Assembly (NCBI GenBank): GCA_029378245.1
Contig: JARKIF010000004.1
Location: forward strand, 2,790,001-2,854,000
Direction: 5' to 3'
Source of the DNA: Roridomyces roridus
Lineage: Eukaryota; Basidiomycota; Agaricomycetes; Agaricales; Mycenaceae
Length of the DNA stretch: 64,000 nt
Shown one piece after another: positions 22,051-34,127 of this stretch; positions within the stretch are counted from its first letter, which is position 1, and every line of letters begins with the position of its first letter. The notes under the pieces were generated by a model. That model worked only from the letters and a program-made list of their open reading frames with translations. It did no database searches and was not told where the DNA came from. The translations under genes were made by a program, and so were the position numbers.

Positions 22051-23369
22051 ACGACAGCGTCCGATACAACACAGATTTCACAAATTCCAACAATTCCTGA
22101 ACCAATTCCTGACACTGAACACACAACCAGACCCTAACTGACACACAAACCGTACCAAGCCGTAGCAAGCCTTCCAAAGCTGCCACTGAGCTGAAACCCT
22201 AGTCACAACAATCCAACTTGCACTCGAACCAAACTATGCTTCAAACTCAATTCACACAACGGGAGCCAACAAAACAACAATTTAGATTTTCAAGGGCGAT
22301 TGCTAAGCTACGCAATGCACCTTCGAAAGCCTCGGACAAATCCCTTAGTCGCAGCTGGTAGCTTGCTAGTGGGGGAAGTATCCGCTGCCCTCTTGGGTAA
22401 CACTCTATCTACTTTATACATGTCCGGGAATCATATGATAGTACAAATGAATGGCGCAATAATGATGAACCCACGTATCCTGAATAGAAACGACCTGATT
22501 GGTTGATCTGGCACTGGTGCTCAGTCAGCCAGAGCGCCAAGCCATGATTCAGCATGTTATCTCGTGATTCCATCGCTGATCCATGACTCGGACAGTTTGG
22601 ATATCTTGTATCCCTTCTTCCCCTCCAGAGTATGGCCTCAAAACGTACTCCCACGTGTTGTAGGTCTCGAACGATACCCATATCTCCCACTCTTGGTCTC
22701 GGATACCAGCAGATACTTGACCAAAAGTCTGTATCCAAGCCGGAATCCACTTGTTCCGGCTACTACGTCACTTCCATCGGACCCGTCTCGGCGGTCTACT
22801 CATGTTTCAGGTCATTCGGCCGACTTGCCCATCATTCCGTGAACTCCCGAACCTCCGAATTGCACTTGCACCAAGGTTCGAACTGCTGACAATCGTACAA
22901 CGGTTAAGAACTGTTTAATTGGTGTATCCCATTGGTAAGGCAGGTATCCACACCTCCTACATGTTTCGGAGTGAGTCCATCAGTCGTATCCAGGTAAATA
23001 CCCTTCAACCTGTATAGTACTCTAAAGTATCCACCGTACTGACTGTCTCTGGGCTCGACATCAGCTCTCGTATTGAGATCATATAGTATGTGAACCACAT
23101 CTGAAATTGTGCAAAAAGTGTGCTTTCAAGGGCAGTCAAATTCCATGCTCATCACCGATCACTGACGCCATCACCATTTTGCGATTTCCGGTCACTTTTG
23201 GTAATGACGTGTACAACGCAGACACAAAAGACTCTGGAATGCCAATTTCCTGATACATCGATTCGCATTCCTGACGTCGGCATCCAAGCTCGACCCATCG
23301 GACGATGTCCACGGGATCGCTCCCTTACATCGAGAGTTCACTTCATTACAATTCCCCTATTATTCAACT
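22051..23369. other. Low-coding region, possible retroelement leader then intergenic
   Basis: Begins with CA-rich sequence like a retroelement leader. No gag or pol motif follows. Nothing else is supported up to the F-box gene 3' end. Confidence 0.35.
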
Positions 23370-25036
23370 CTACAAGTAATACGAAACAAACAATTCTCGC
23401 ACCCCTTGCGCCATCACCGCCCCCGCATCAGCCACACGCACCGTCCCAGGTTGTATATACGCCTCTTCTGGAAACAGCGGAATCACCAGTGGCTGAGTGA
23501 GAACCCCACCCTTCGCATCCTTGGCGCGGTACAAACACACCAACCGCCGTCGATGACACTCGGTCGTCTCGTGTCTCGGCGGCAGACCCTCACAATAGAA
23601 CCCATAGCGAAACCAATCCACAACTCGGTAAGGCGCCGTGTGCTGATCGACGGATAAGAGTCGCACGCTGGGGATTCCGGACGGGCCATCGGATTCAGGG
23701 AGGGTGATATGATACCGAGACACCGTCTTGTTATACATCTTCCCCGGGTCGTTCTTGTGCTGTGCAGCGATACCAAACACAGCGCCGAGACTCTTCCGTA
23801 TCCGTGCGAAAATAGTGCGCGGCGGAGCTCCAGGGTGTTGGGCGTCTGCGACGAGGAGAGAGAGTTCGTACGTCGCGTCGTGCAGCCGACTCGGGTTGAG
23901 AGAAATTTTGACCCGCCGCTCTGGATCGCCGGGGCCGTCGTTCCCGGCGACGGAGAATTCGCTGAATGGAACAGAGCCCAATTCCCGCGGTTTACGGTCA
24001 TCGAAGGTGGTGAGGAATTCCCAGACGGTGATCGCCAGTGATGCGATGGTTATGAGCTGGAATTTGGCGGCAGAAGATTCAATCGGGGTGGGATACGCCA
24101 CTAGCATGTGTCCCGGGAAAAGGTCCACTGTCGTCTGGGTCCTGTTAGGAGTGATAATGGGAAAACAGTTGAGAAAACTTACCTGCGTACAGGGCGCTCT
24201 GAAGGAAACGAATTTCCTCAAGCGCCAATTCACCAAGATCACCGTCCGTGGGACGTCTGCACGCTGATCGTTGGCCTCCCATGCGAGGTGGTCCCCAGAG
24301 ATACGAATCTCCGCATCAGGCATAAAGCCAGGGAGTGTAAAGTGGAATACCTCGCATGGAATGTCCGTCGACGACATACAAACTTCCAACAGTGTCACAG
24401 CGTCCCTGGGATCCCCGCTTTAAAATCAACCACATAGGTGGGAAGGGATGACTCACCGTGTCATCAAACAAAGCACTCCCTTTCCCTGCGTGTAGAAATC
24501 GCATGTCACCGCCCTGACATGACCCAACTGCACGAAGTCCCACATCCGCCGGCGATGATACACATCATAGCAACTCATCTCCGTCCGCGGAGAATCACCC
24601 TCCACACACCACCGATAGTACAGAATATGGCGCTCCCCAGGGAGAAACAAGCTCGAGGCACGGGCGTTTTTGTCGCGCTTGATCGGGAGGCTGATCTGGC
24701 GTGAAATTGTAGGGGACGTGTCCTGTGTGCGAGACCAGGTCTGAGGGCCAGCCACGGCGCGTTTGACTTCCGCTATGAGCTGCTCGTCGGGTAGAGTTTC
24801 GAGCAGTTCTATAGGCCGGTCCATCATACAGCGCGCACAGAGGTCCCGGGCGAGGAAGATCCATAGTTGCTTGGTCTGTGCGATACCGTGTAGGAGTTTA
24901 TTGACCTGTAAAAAAATAGGTTAGCGGGTATTCGGAGTGCAAAAGCAAGTGGACGCACCCCAGACACCGACACGACGGTATGGATGTCCGAGATTCTCAG
25001 GATGTAGAGTAGAACATCCCGATTCAAGCGAAGCAT
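23370..25036 (-). CDS. F-box domain protein
   Basis: Reverse strand. The N-terminus MLRLNRDVLLYILRISDIHT continues across an intron into VNKLLHGIAQTKQLWIFLAR, which is the F-box fold (LN.DVL..IL.......L..VS.V.K.L......LW). Four exons follow the pattern of agaricomycete F-box proteins, with a long beta-rich C-terminal region of about 400 aa that has no named repeat and ends in LFVSYYL. F-box proteins link substrates to SCF ubiquitin ligases through Skp1; the C-terminal region would be the substrate receptor. The family is greatly expanded in mushrooms and the target cannot be guessed. Introns lie near 24130-24185, 24410-24460 and 24908-24955. Confidence 0.8.
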
Positions 25037-25875
25037 TTACTGCGGGCGGGCTGAGGAGTAGTGGGAGCAAGAACAATAATCAAGCGTATTCGTCGTTTAT
25101 AACGGCTTCGGGATTGGCGTCCAGGCCAAATGTATTGGAGGATCGGCATTGAATTGGCGGCGGAGGGAAGCGTGGGGTACGGACGAGGATCTTCATTTGA
25201 AAACGGCATTATATCGGGTAACGACTTTTGAGTGCGGCAGAGCAGGGATTTGCAATCTTCGGTTTGAGAGTGACAGGGCGTGCTGGTCGCCAAGGCGGAA
25301 GCCGGGAAAGAGTTGTGGCGGTGGAAGAACACGAGTCGCATGTTCGGAGAGGAGAGGATGTGCAGGGAGGTCGGACAGGGTCGGACAGGCGGTAAGAAAC
25401 AGTGGCAGCGGCGAAACGGATGATGATGGTCAGGATCAAGAGCGAGAATTGTTTGTACCAGTGTGGACATCTGACAAAATGTGATCGCCAACTCCGCCCA
25501 AGTCCGATTACGAGCCGAGCGTGATCCTCACCATATCCAATGATCCATAGCTTTCGGAACTTCAATCAGTCAATTCCAGCTCTTCAACCTCTCTATTTAC
25601 CGTTGCAATCTTTCCTATTTTGCCCCGGGCTCCAACAGGCCACACATCATTTGACATTTTGCGAAGGATCTAGTAGTCCTCGGGATTTGACATGAATATA
25701 TTCGGCATGCTGCGGAATCGGCAGTGATCGCTGCGCTCTCCACACATCTCATGAGCTGGGTATTCACGGAACAGATTTCTTGCACTCGGAATCCCATAGA
25801 AAAAGCGTACGTATTACCAGAATGCGATATTGCACCGCGAAGACAGAACATTTGAGACTACCCAAAATCCCAACC
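25037..25875. other. Intergenic between two reverse-strand genes
   Basis: Promoter of the F-box gene and 3' end of the DUF4185-like gene are expected here. Open frames on both strands near 25050-25560 have no recognisable features. Confidence 0.4.
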
Positions 25876-27315
25876 CTACTGCCAATTGACGCGCACGAGC
25901 GGCTGAGTGTAAATATCCCCCGTGGAAGACGCCGTAGTCTTAGTCCAGGTCTGCACGTAGTTTTGTGAGAACCAAGTAGCAACAAACTGAATGAGATCAA
26001 ACTGACGATGAAGATATAGTTCCCCGTCCCGTCCGTCAACCCGGGATGAGCGACAGCTGAATACGCAGGGAGGCTGCCGTTCCCGCCTTCACCGGTGAAG
26101 AACAACTGTTTGAGCGGGATATCAGCATTGAAAACATGACAAGAAAAGGACTACTGACCGTGTGCGCGCTCCAAGGACCTTCGGGGTTAGGAGCGGTGGA
26201 GATGTAGAAGTTGGCATTGGGGAACCCGTCTCCGCCAATCCAAACGAACGACTGGGGGAAAGGAAGGAATCAGACAGTACGCTCGGGAATCGGCTGCATA
26301 ACATACCTGCCACTTGGGTGAGAAGTAGATCTGGCCTTGAATCGTAACGGTATTAGCTAGGGATATGGTGGAATCAGTGTTTGAGGGAGCGGTCGTCGTC
26401 CAGGCTGCGATGCAGTAAATAATTAAGTGTAGACGACCAATGAGAACGACGTACCTCCGTTGACATAGTACTCGTAGACAGACTTGGACGTCAGATCCCC
26501 GAGGAATCCGGTCAATGCTGCCCTCGCTACGGCCAGCTTGCCGCTGGGAGTTGGCCCATAAAGGTAAGCCTATAGAGCGAATTATCAAACAGAGTGCAGC
26601 AAGAACAAATGAACGCAACGAACGAAACCATTATGAATGAGTGCCGCCGTCGACCCATAGCCCACCTGGTTCGCGGACCAAAACGACGAGACCGCCACCG
26701 ACACGGTGGGCATGGTATTTGCCTGCCCTTGCCAGAGCAGATGATACAAAGTCGTACCCGCGTCAGCGAGGACCGACAGGCCGCTGAGGTGCTGCCGCGG
26801 AATGAAGGCATAAGAATTGACGGCGGTCGAGGAGGAAAAGGGGACGACGGGAGCAGTGTTCGGCCAGCCCACCCACCGCGAGCCGTCACTGCACACTCCA
26901 GACGCTGGGCACTCGTCCGACTCGAGGGGGAAGAAAGCGTTGCCGAAACCCTGGGGAGAGGTCAGAACCAAGTCCCCGGGCGTGGTGGCGCTGGGGATCG
27001 AGGAGTACGACGCAGTGTTGGGGACGAGTGGGAGGCTGGGAAGACCGTTGGAGAGCGGTTGGGTATCACGGCACACCCAGAGCTATTCGGTGTTTGTGAA
27101 GCTGCAGGGAGGGAGCAATGGGGTGGACGCACAGCGTTGTTCGACCAGGAAGTAGAGGTGCACGAGTCCCGATTCAGGCCCTGCATGTCCAAGACACCAT
27201 AACGCGTAGTGGAAGCGACGACGGGGGTTACTGCCCGACGCTCATTGGACGGGACAGCGGTGGCGAGGCCTGAAAGCAGCAGAGCGAGAGTGAGATATTG
27301 GACGAGGGAGTCCAT
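25876..27315 (-). CDS. Secreted DUF4185-like beta-propeller protein
   Basis: Reverse strand. Signal peptide MDSLVQYLTLALLLSGLATA, then a mature protein of about 380 aa: TRYGVLDMQGLNRDSCTSTS, VCSDGSRWVGWPNTAPVV, YHLLWQGQ, IYFSPKWQ, SFVWIGGDGFPNANFYISTA, GPWSAHTQLFF, and the C-terminus DIYTQPLVRVNWQ. The repeated W-rich blades and the 'P..GPW' and 'F......F' spacing fit fungal DUF4185 proteins, predicted five-bladed propellers related to glycoside hydrolases, of unknown substrate. No catalytic residue can be assigned. About six introns; the last (about 25942-25995) is deduced from the need to reach TWTKTTAS. A TATA-like ATAATTATA motif lies about 25 bp upstream. Confidence 0.7.
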
Positions 27316-28429
27316 GGCTGGCGGAGGAAAGAAGGACAGATGGGTATAATTATCTCGTCGTCAGCGGCAACAGAAATACGGCCGCATGATCACTGCGCGC
27401 AGTTATGCGCGCTGCCGTACAAAGTTGTCGATCCCAGATCCAGTTTTCGTGGGAGGAGATCCAGAGCAGAGCATGGGTTCCGCCTGATTCTGGCGCGTCG
27501 TGTGTACGCAGGCATGGTAGGAATGAAGACTCTTGACAGTATAGTTCGCACCGAATACTTGACTTTTCAAGACCGGTTCCGACGACGTCCGACGGCTACC
27601 AGAACAATCAGTGATAGATGCCGATTGACGCACCGGAGTTTGCGTTATCGTGACGGTGTAGTTCTCGTTGAGTTCTCGCCAGATGAATCTTGGGGAACAC
27701 CGCATAAGGAAGGCACGCAGAGGTCCAGGAGCGTCAGAGACTCGGAGATGGTGGTGGTCAGAAGGAAAGATGCTTATCTCTGTTTGTGGCGGCATCCAGC
27801 TTGTAAGTACCTAATTCCGAAGACTTCGAGTTTGAATGGAACCTCTCTGGTTGAATTGTGTAAGTCGCACATATGTCATTTCCATGGACGCTCTGTGAGC
27901 AACGAAAAATTGAACACTGAACAGTCGTTGACAGTGGACACGTGCTTCCAAAATTGACATGATTGCCGAGATCAATCACGGGTCGTCCATTGCATCCGAA
28001 GCCGGCTTGCCTCTTGCCACCGTGCAGCTTGAGTCTTGAATGCGATCCTCGCCTCGGACCCCCCCGCCAGCCCCCCATACACGTGCTGAGGCCAAACCAT
28101 CCTCGACGTGATCCTCCGTTCCTCTGCTTGGACGGACGGTGAAGACAAGACAGTGGGCACCCGCTTCCGTGACAGCGCAGACGCTTCTGAAGTCCTGGAT
28201 GACTGGTGGCACTCAGCAAGGGACCAATCATCATGTCGCCCAAGTACCGCTCATTGTCCTCACGCTTCTGCGATTCCACGTACGAGAAGAGGACGGCCCC
28301 GCCCGAGATCTGCTTGATTGCAAAGCTAGCGGCTTAGCAATGCTTTGTCCTAGCTTAGAAATCGTGCCGGCACTCCGCCCATAGTTAACTGACGCAACTC
28401 CAGCTTCACCTCTTCCAATTTCCCGCAAA
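27316..28429. other. Divergent intergenic region
   Basis: Separates the reverse-strand DUF4185-like gene from the forward dehydrogenase gene, so it should contain both promoters. No gene is supported. Confidence 0.45.
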
Positions 28430-29515
28430 ATGTCCTCCGTCACAAAGACAATCGTCGCCACCGGCGCCTCTTCAGGCTTGGTGCGTGCCCGAGCTGCGTC
28501 TTTCACCCAATGCTGATACCGTACACCAGGGCTTTGAAGCCGTCAAGCAGCTCCTTCTCCAGCCGCAACCCGCCTACAGATTCATCCTAGGCGCCCGCGA
28601 CACCGTGACCACCCAGGCAGCGTACGACGCACTCCCCTTTGACCGGGCCACGCACCAGCTCACCATCCTCCCTCTCGAGCTCGGGGACATGCGGTCCGTC
28701 AAGAACTTCGCACAAAAGACGCTCGAGGCCCTCGGGTCAAATGACCTCGAATACCTGGTGCTCAACGCGGCGATAACGACCCCTGCGGCCAAGTCTGTGG
28801 CTGGCGGAAGGACGGGGCAGTGGTGTGAGAGCTACGTAGTCAATCATCTCTCCCAGCACTACCTCGTGCACCTCCTCCGCGAGAAGCTGGTGAAATCGGA
28901 CAAGGCGCGCGTGGTGGTCGTATCCAGTGGCGCAGTGCGTATGGTTAAAGATCCCAGTGTGTCCGCTTTTCTCCTGTCTCTCTTCAGTGCATCTGAAACC
29001 TTCACGCTAGCTGTCCTCGCAGCGAACCTCAAAGCCGGGTCTGCTTCCGAAGCGACCTACCCCGAGACGAAATTCGTGCAACTCCTCGGCGCGCACTGGT
29101 GGCGGCGCCAATTCCAGCTCGCTGGCAACGCCAACGTCGAGGTCGTCGCCGTCTCGCCAGGACTCATCCCTGAAACCGGCATCACCCGCGGTTCAGGCAT
29201 GGTCTTCCCGAGTAATCTGCCGGATGCAAAGTCTGTTCCTGAGGGTGCGTTCATCTTCCTCCCTCATTAGATAGCGATTGAGCTGATGAGAACCGATGTG
29301 CAGGTGCGGCGAGCATCCTCGCGGCACTCACGCGTACCGATCTCCCCGCCGAGTCTGACCGGATTTTCCTCACGAGCTGGGGCGAGTGGTGGCCTACCAG
29401 CGAATATGCGTTGACGCTCGATAAGGAATTGCAGGATCGCTGGGCTCCGACGTTGGAAGAGATCGAGAGTGAGTGGCCCGAATTGAAGGCGCAGACGTAT
29501 AATACGAGTGCGTGA
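28430..29515 (+). CDS. Short-chain dehydrogenase/reductase
   Basis: Exon 1 (from 28430) encodes MSSVTKTIVATGASSGLG, with the TGxxxGxG cofactor site completed across a 49 nt intron. NAAI stands where classical SDRs have NNAG. VVVVSSGA supplies the catalytic Ser, and YPETK is the YxxxK active-site motif. Introns remove 28482-28530, about 28957-29008 (ending CGCTAG) and about 29246-29303. The second of these can also be read through in frame, so a naive translation carries about 17 spurious residues. Length about 310 aa, stop at 29515. The lack of a clear Gly after TGASSGLG-coupled D/R hints does not let me separate NAD from NADP use. Resembles fungal protochlorophyllide-reductase-like SDRs; substrate unknown. 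Confidence 0.88.
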
Positions 29516-29616
29516 ATACAAATCTTCAAAGTTGCCGATGGCGAATTTACTAGGCCCTCCGATTGCCATCCGACTTGGTTAAACTCGTTTTGGATGCAAC
29601 GAGACGTATCTGTAGT

Positions 29617-30442
29617 CTAACAACTCTGGGGGTTTCTATCAACATATCCAGGCGTCTCCGAAAAAGCCCCCATCTGTGGGTCATATACGGGCGCACCTTC
29701 TCCCGAATCACCCGAAGGATACGCGGCAACACTCCAATCATCGCTGACCGTTTCGGCAAACTGCCACTCGGTATTCGGAGGATTGCAAATGGTGCTCAAG
29801 TCGGGAAGCGGCTGCCCAGGGTCCGCCATCTGCGGGTCATATACCGGTGCACCTTCTCCCAAATCACCAGAATACGCGGCAAGACTCCAATCATCGTTGA
29901 CTGTAGCGATACACTGCCACCCGGAATTCGAAGGATTGGAATTGGTGCTCAAGTCCGGGAGCAGCTGCCCCTGGTAGCGTGGGCATTGGACTGGAGGAGG
30001 AGGACCCGTGCAAGGTAGGCGCCAGTGGGGCCGAGGCGCGTACTCGGGATTCGGATTGTAATCCGTGCTCGAGTCCGGGAGCTGCTGGAAGCGTGGGCAT
30101 TGACTCGGCTGCGGTTTGTAAGATGTTCCGCCGGTTGGAGGTTGCCCGTAATACCTCGATCCAGACCCCGCCGGGGCCGGACCAATGTATGGCAATGGCA
30201 ATGCTGGTCCAGGGTACATATATTCGCAGTCGAGTTTCCTGTTTGCACAGCGCTGACACGGATTGATGGGCGGCTGCTCTGATGTTACGCACTGTGGCCA
30301 CAGAATTGAAATCAGTAGAAGAAACAGAGCAAGATAAGTATCGAACCTTGACTTTGCGATGTCGGCAATTCGAACAAGCAATGTTGCGCCGTGGTTTTCT
30401 AGGCTCGGATTCCGGGGTTGGAGCACTGGTGGAGTCAGACAT
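29617..30442 (-). CDS. Zn(II)2Cys6 transcription factor with internal repeat
   Basis: Reverse strand, two exons (30347-30442 and 29617-30291), 256 aa. Joining them gives CSNCRHRKVKC, then NPCQRCANRKLDCEY: C-x2-C-x6-C-x(n)-C-x2-C-x6-C, the binuclear zinc cluster of fungal regulators, at residues about 23-55. The rest is Pro/Gly/Gln-rich and lacks the fungal_trans middle-homology region. It carries an internal tandem repeat: LPDLSTNSNPSNSGWQC ... NDDWSLAAYSGDLGEGAPVY and LPDLSTICNPPNTEWQF ... SDDWSVAAYPSGDSGEGAPVY, with a weaker third unit upstream (LPDSSTDYNPNPEY). The acidic, W-containing units could be an activation domain, which is inference. The intron splits the cluster right before its third Cys, a common position. 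Confidence 0.85.
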
Positions 30443-30768
30443 CGAGAGAGATGTACCGTGAAGTTCTACCGTATCGTACCCCAAAGCTATATGCGCTCCG
30501 AGTCTCCCTCGGGTCATAGAGTGGGTTAACACTTTGTCATTCTCTGGTTGCTGACCAGGCGGTTTACAAATGCCCTTATAAACCGCGTTGGTCCGAGACA
30601 TGTACTTTCTCTTCCAAGTGTGTATCTTTCTTCTCTTCTCATCGACACGGCAGCTGAGAAGTCTCTGTTGCCAGAGTTATCAATATTATACGGAATCCTT
30701 ATTCATTGGGAGTGGAGATACTACTTAATCCATCCATCACAGTTGGAATAAATTCGTTCCCGGCCGAT
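30443..30768 (-). other. Promoter of the Zn2Cys6 gene
   Basis: TTTATAA on the reverse strand near 30575 is the best TATA candidate. No coding pattern otherwise. Confidence 0.35.
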
Positions 30769-31064
30769 TTACAGCGCGGCGCACGAGCCCTGTTTCAACG
30801 CATCAACGACGGGGAGAAAGGAAGCCAAGGTAGAGTTCTTACCGGGCAGCACCTAGTCTCGCCCACAATCAACGGTCCACACACGGAGTATCCGTCCGGA
30901 CACACATTGCCTTGGCGGATTACGAGCTGTATGGGTCGGCGTGAGTGGGAAAAGGAAGGTCTAGTGCTTAGTGGATTCAGAGGACATACACAGGGCTCGC
31001 CGACGATTTCGGCCGAGACGACGGTGAAGAGGGCGGCAATGAGTGCGAGGGCTTTGAACTGCAT
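30769..31064 (-). CDS. Six-cysteine secreted mini-protein (paralogue A)
   Basis: Reverse strand, three exons (30990-31064, 30843-30926, 30769-30789) give 59 aa. The signal peptide is MQFKALALIAALFTVVSA; the mature peptide has EPC, VIRQGNVCPDGYSVCGP, ETRCCP and GSCAAL-stop. The Cys pattern is C-x8-C-x6-C-x9-CC-x3-C. The paralogue at 34128-34401 has the same exon phases, the same first intron position right after Cys1, and the same CPD.YS.CGPL core. A TATAAAA box sits at 31096-31102, 32 bp before the ATG. CPDGYS recalls granulin-type disulfide modules but the length and spacing differ. A secreted peptide of unknown role, possibly antimicrobial, signalling or surface-active. Confidence 0.75.
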
Positions 31065-31095
31065 TGGGGTATGTTAATTCTGGGGCATCCAGGCC

Positions 31096-31102
31096 TTTTA
31101 TA
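31096..31102 (-). promoter_or_regulatory. TATA box of mini-protein A
   Basis: TATAAAA on the reverse strand, 32 bp from the start codon. Confidence 0.6.
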
Positions 31103-31924
31103 AGCTAAGGTGTGCTAAAAGTGCCTGCATTATGACCCGTCGGACGCGGGCGGGTCCATCTTGATTCACTGCGCCCCAGCTTCAGGTTTATTCTGCCGTT
31201 GGCCTGGGGTCGTTTGTATTGAAATACCGACATGCACGGCATGGCAGCGGGTTGAATGAAGTAGGGTTTAGTCCCGGACTCCCGCAGGAAATGGACTTCG
31301 GGAGTTTCAAATGGACAAGTTCGCCGTTCGTATATTCAGATACGCCTTTGAAATTGAATAACAAGGGTCCTCATCTCTGAGGGTTGAACTTTAAACACTC
31401 GTGATTTCCACGGTTCGGAGTCGCCTATATGTTACTCGAATTTCAACAAATTTATCTACTTGCTGTATTTGCACTGCGCATGTTTCCACGCTCCACAAGT
31501 TTCCAGATAGAGGAGTTCAGCGCCAGTTCAGTTCTGACGCGAACTTGAGCCTTGCGTCGGGACTTGGGGTCCGACGGATCATAGCGGCAGTCATTGCCGA
31601 AAAAAATCAAAGATGAATGCCACGTTACATAAAGCCGACTTTCCTCTTCCTTGTCCTTTCCTTTACTCGCCATGGTCCCAGACCCTCTCCCCGTTGCGAC
31701 GGATGCAGTGGATCATGGATCCGGGTCACCGTGTAGCCCAGCCCGTCGCGTCGATGCTGACGACGTACCTGCGACCATGGAAGAACGGCCTGGATAATCA
31801 GTGGAAATCGAGGAATCCAAGGACAGCTGTGACGCTGGTCATCATGGACGGGATGCAAGTGACGGGTGCGCAATCGCGTCCCGGGAGTGATCGACTCGGG
31901 ACTCCTAAATCGTCCCTCCTCCTG
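31103..31924. other. Divergent region between mini-protein A and DUF6534 copy 2
   Basis: Holds upstream sequences for both genes. No further gene is supported; an open frame entering DUF6534 copy 2 from 31613 is not needed. Confidence 0.4.
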
Positions 31925-33556
31925 ATGCCCTCTTGTCCCCCACCACCATGCACGACAAAATCATCGGGCACGTCCTTTCTCCGCCCGCCGAATCCCAGTG
32001 GTATACTGACCGCCTTTAGGTCACTCTTGATCGCCTCCTGGGTCGACACTGCCCTGTATTTCCTCGAGCTCCTACATGCGTACCGGTACTTTGTCGCCTT
32101 CCCCCGGGATCTCCTCTTCGTCAAGGTCATTCTCGTGCTATGCTGCCTCGTAGATGCTGTCTGTGTGGCGGGGAACTATGGCGGGGTGTATCTCGTGCGT
32201 CGTTGATCCATTCTTACCTTGCGGGCGAGACTGACGAATCCATGCCGGATAGTACGCGGTCACTCATTGGGGTGAGATATCCTCAAGTGGCGGGCTCCAT
32301 TGGGCTGACCATCCGTCTAGGCGATGAGGAGTATATTCAAGACCAAGTACGAACTCTGCTCTTCATCCAATCAGTCGTTTGAATCCACCCTACCCCCAAG
32401 TCATGGCCCATCTACGTCTACGTCATGGCGACGAGCTTCACCGCGTTTCTTGTCCAAAACTATCTCATGTACCGCTGTTTCCGAGCGTGCGTGTCTCCCA
32501 CTCATGTCCTCGAGCTACTGCTGAGGCGTTCAGCAGAAGCAAATCCATCTTGACGACGCTGCTGTTATTCCTCATCGCCACCACCGCCGTGCGTCGTATA
32601 TCCCGTTCTGAGATTCCGGCGTTGAAACCCACATCTAGCTCGTCGGTGCGATTGTGACAACAGTAATCGTGGTCAACCACCGGATCTACTCGCAGCGCCA
32701 TGCAGTTCAAAAGCCCGTCATGCAAGTTTCCGGTTAAACTACCTTGTTGTTCCACCTCACCTTTGCCTAGAATCTGGCTCGTCGCGAGTGCATTTGCGGA
32801 TATCTTCATCTCGTTGACGGTATCGTATTTTTCTTCGTTGTTTCGTCAGCCATTGATCGGTTATAGCTCGTCTGGCAACTGAGGAGCATGAAACCGCCGT
32901 TCAAAGAAACTCAGAGGTGAGTTCATGCTATGCCCTCGGTTTGTTTGAACTACTGAATATGAAGAAATCCAGTGTCATCCACCGACTCATCCGTACCGCA
33001 CTTCAAACCGGCGCAGTAACCGCTACCTTTGCGACGATCGTGTTGATCCTCTACCTCATTGACGAAGATAGCAATGTCACCGTTGGTGTGGGGTTCGTAC
33101 TGGGGCGGGTTTATACTTTGACGATGTTGTATAACTTGCATGGGCGGCCGAGGATCCAGTCGGGTGTTAATGGCAATGGGGCGATGGGGATGAGTGGGGG
33201 AGGAGAGGGGATGGAGACGACGGGGGGAGTGGTGTCGGCTGTTGTGTTTAGGGACGAATCGGAGATGACTGAGGCGGGTACGCAGCAGATGGACGGGGAA
33301 TTGGAGACTCCCGGTGCGTTTGACTCGATTTCGCACCGAAAGTAATTTGATACTCACCTCTTGGGCAGATTCATCCACGCCACGGCCGAGCTGTGCCGAG
33401 CGACCGACGTCCATTTCGATTGCGATGAACGACCAGGTTGGGGTGGAGGTCGAGATGCGTGAACGACGTCCGTCTGTTGCATCGGAGTCTGAGATCGAGT
33501 CGGAGTTGGAGTTTCGGGTGCCGAGGCCGCTGCCAAGGGCCAAGTCGAAGGTGTGA
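31925..33556 (+). CDS. DUF6534-domain integral membrane protein (copy 2)
   Basis: Paralogue of the gene at 2019-3433, with the same exon pattern. Readable parts: SLLIASWVDTALYFLELLHA, NYGGVYL, YAVTHWG, then a split small exon (DEEYIQDQ), WPIYVYVMATSFTAFLVQNY, SILTTLLLFLIATTA, IWLVASAFADIFISLT, VIHRLIRTALQTGAVTATFA, and VYTLTMLYNLHGR, the terminal signature. The C-terminal tail of about 120 aa is hydrophilic, Gly/Met- then Glu/Arg-rich, and ends PRPLPRAKSKV. The N-terminal exon is the weak point. ATG at 31925 with a donor at 31972 keeps frame, but a second ATG at 31949 would give the more family-like start MHDKIIG in a frame that does not join. The ends of the small exon near 32252-32350 are also uncertain. 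Confidence 0.75.
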
Positions 33557-34127
33557 ATGGTTCATCATAAATATACCATCGGTGATGAAGGTTATGTACG
33601 ATTTGGACTGTGCAGTGTGGATTTGGCGGCGACCCTGAATACAACAGACGGACTGTATGCTGGCAGTACGTGATTTGTCGGTTTTACCCGGGAACGGCGG
33701 CAGATGAAACTTCCGCTGTTACTCTGGGCAGAAACTGAATAGTACGTACGCGTATACGCCTGTATAATAACATGGATCCGCTCGGGCCGCGACGGTGCTC
33801 GCTTCGCAGTGTGCCGAATGTGGCTATGCACTGAGTGGCACAAGCTGAGGTGCGAGAACTCAACTCCAGACTCTCGTCTCGGGCTGCAAATCGCTATATC
33901 CCCTCCTTAAGGGTCCAATAGTGGGCACCGCAAGTTGTGGAGCGATAGAGCCAGAATTGAGTGAGTTTGGATGGGTCGCGAGCGACCCATCAATTTCCTT
34001 CGTACAATTTGTCCTTGTTTTCCGCCTGGTTCCACCCTCTGCCATCACGTGTTACTGAAGAATTGCTCGCTTCGCTCGCAAAAAGCCGAGGCCAGTACCT
34101 CAGAAAGTACAACCAACCGTTTTCGAC
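33557..34127. other. Intergenic between DUF6534 copy 2 and mini-protein B
   Basis: Includes the 3' end of DUF6534 copy 2 and the promoter of mini-protein B. No gene is supported. Confidence 0.4.

Noticed and set aside
23709..24437. Three forward frames over 100 aa
   Set aside because: Antisense shadows of the F-box gene, whose reverse-strand frame has the domain and splice sites.
26594..27202. 202 aa forward frame rich in Arg and Gly
   Set aside because: Antisense of the DUF4185-like secreted protein gene.
28957..29008. Extra 17 residues in the dehydrogenase
   Set aside because: The stretch has GTGTCC and CTAG ends, is hydrophobic and out of family, and its removal restores DPTVLAANLKAG; treated as an intron.
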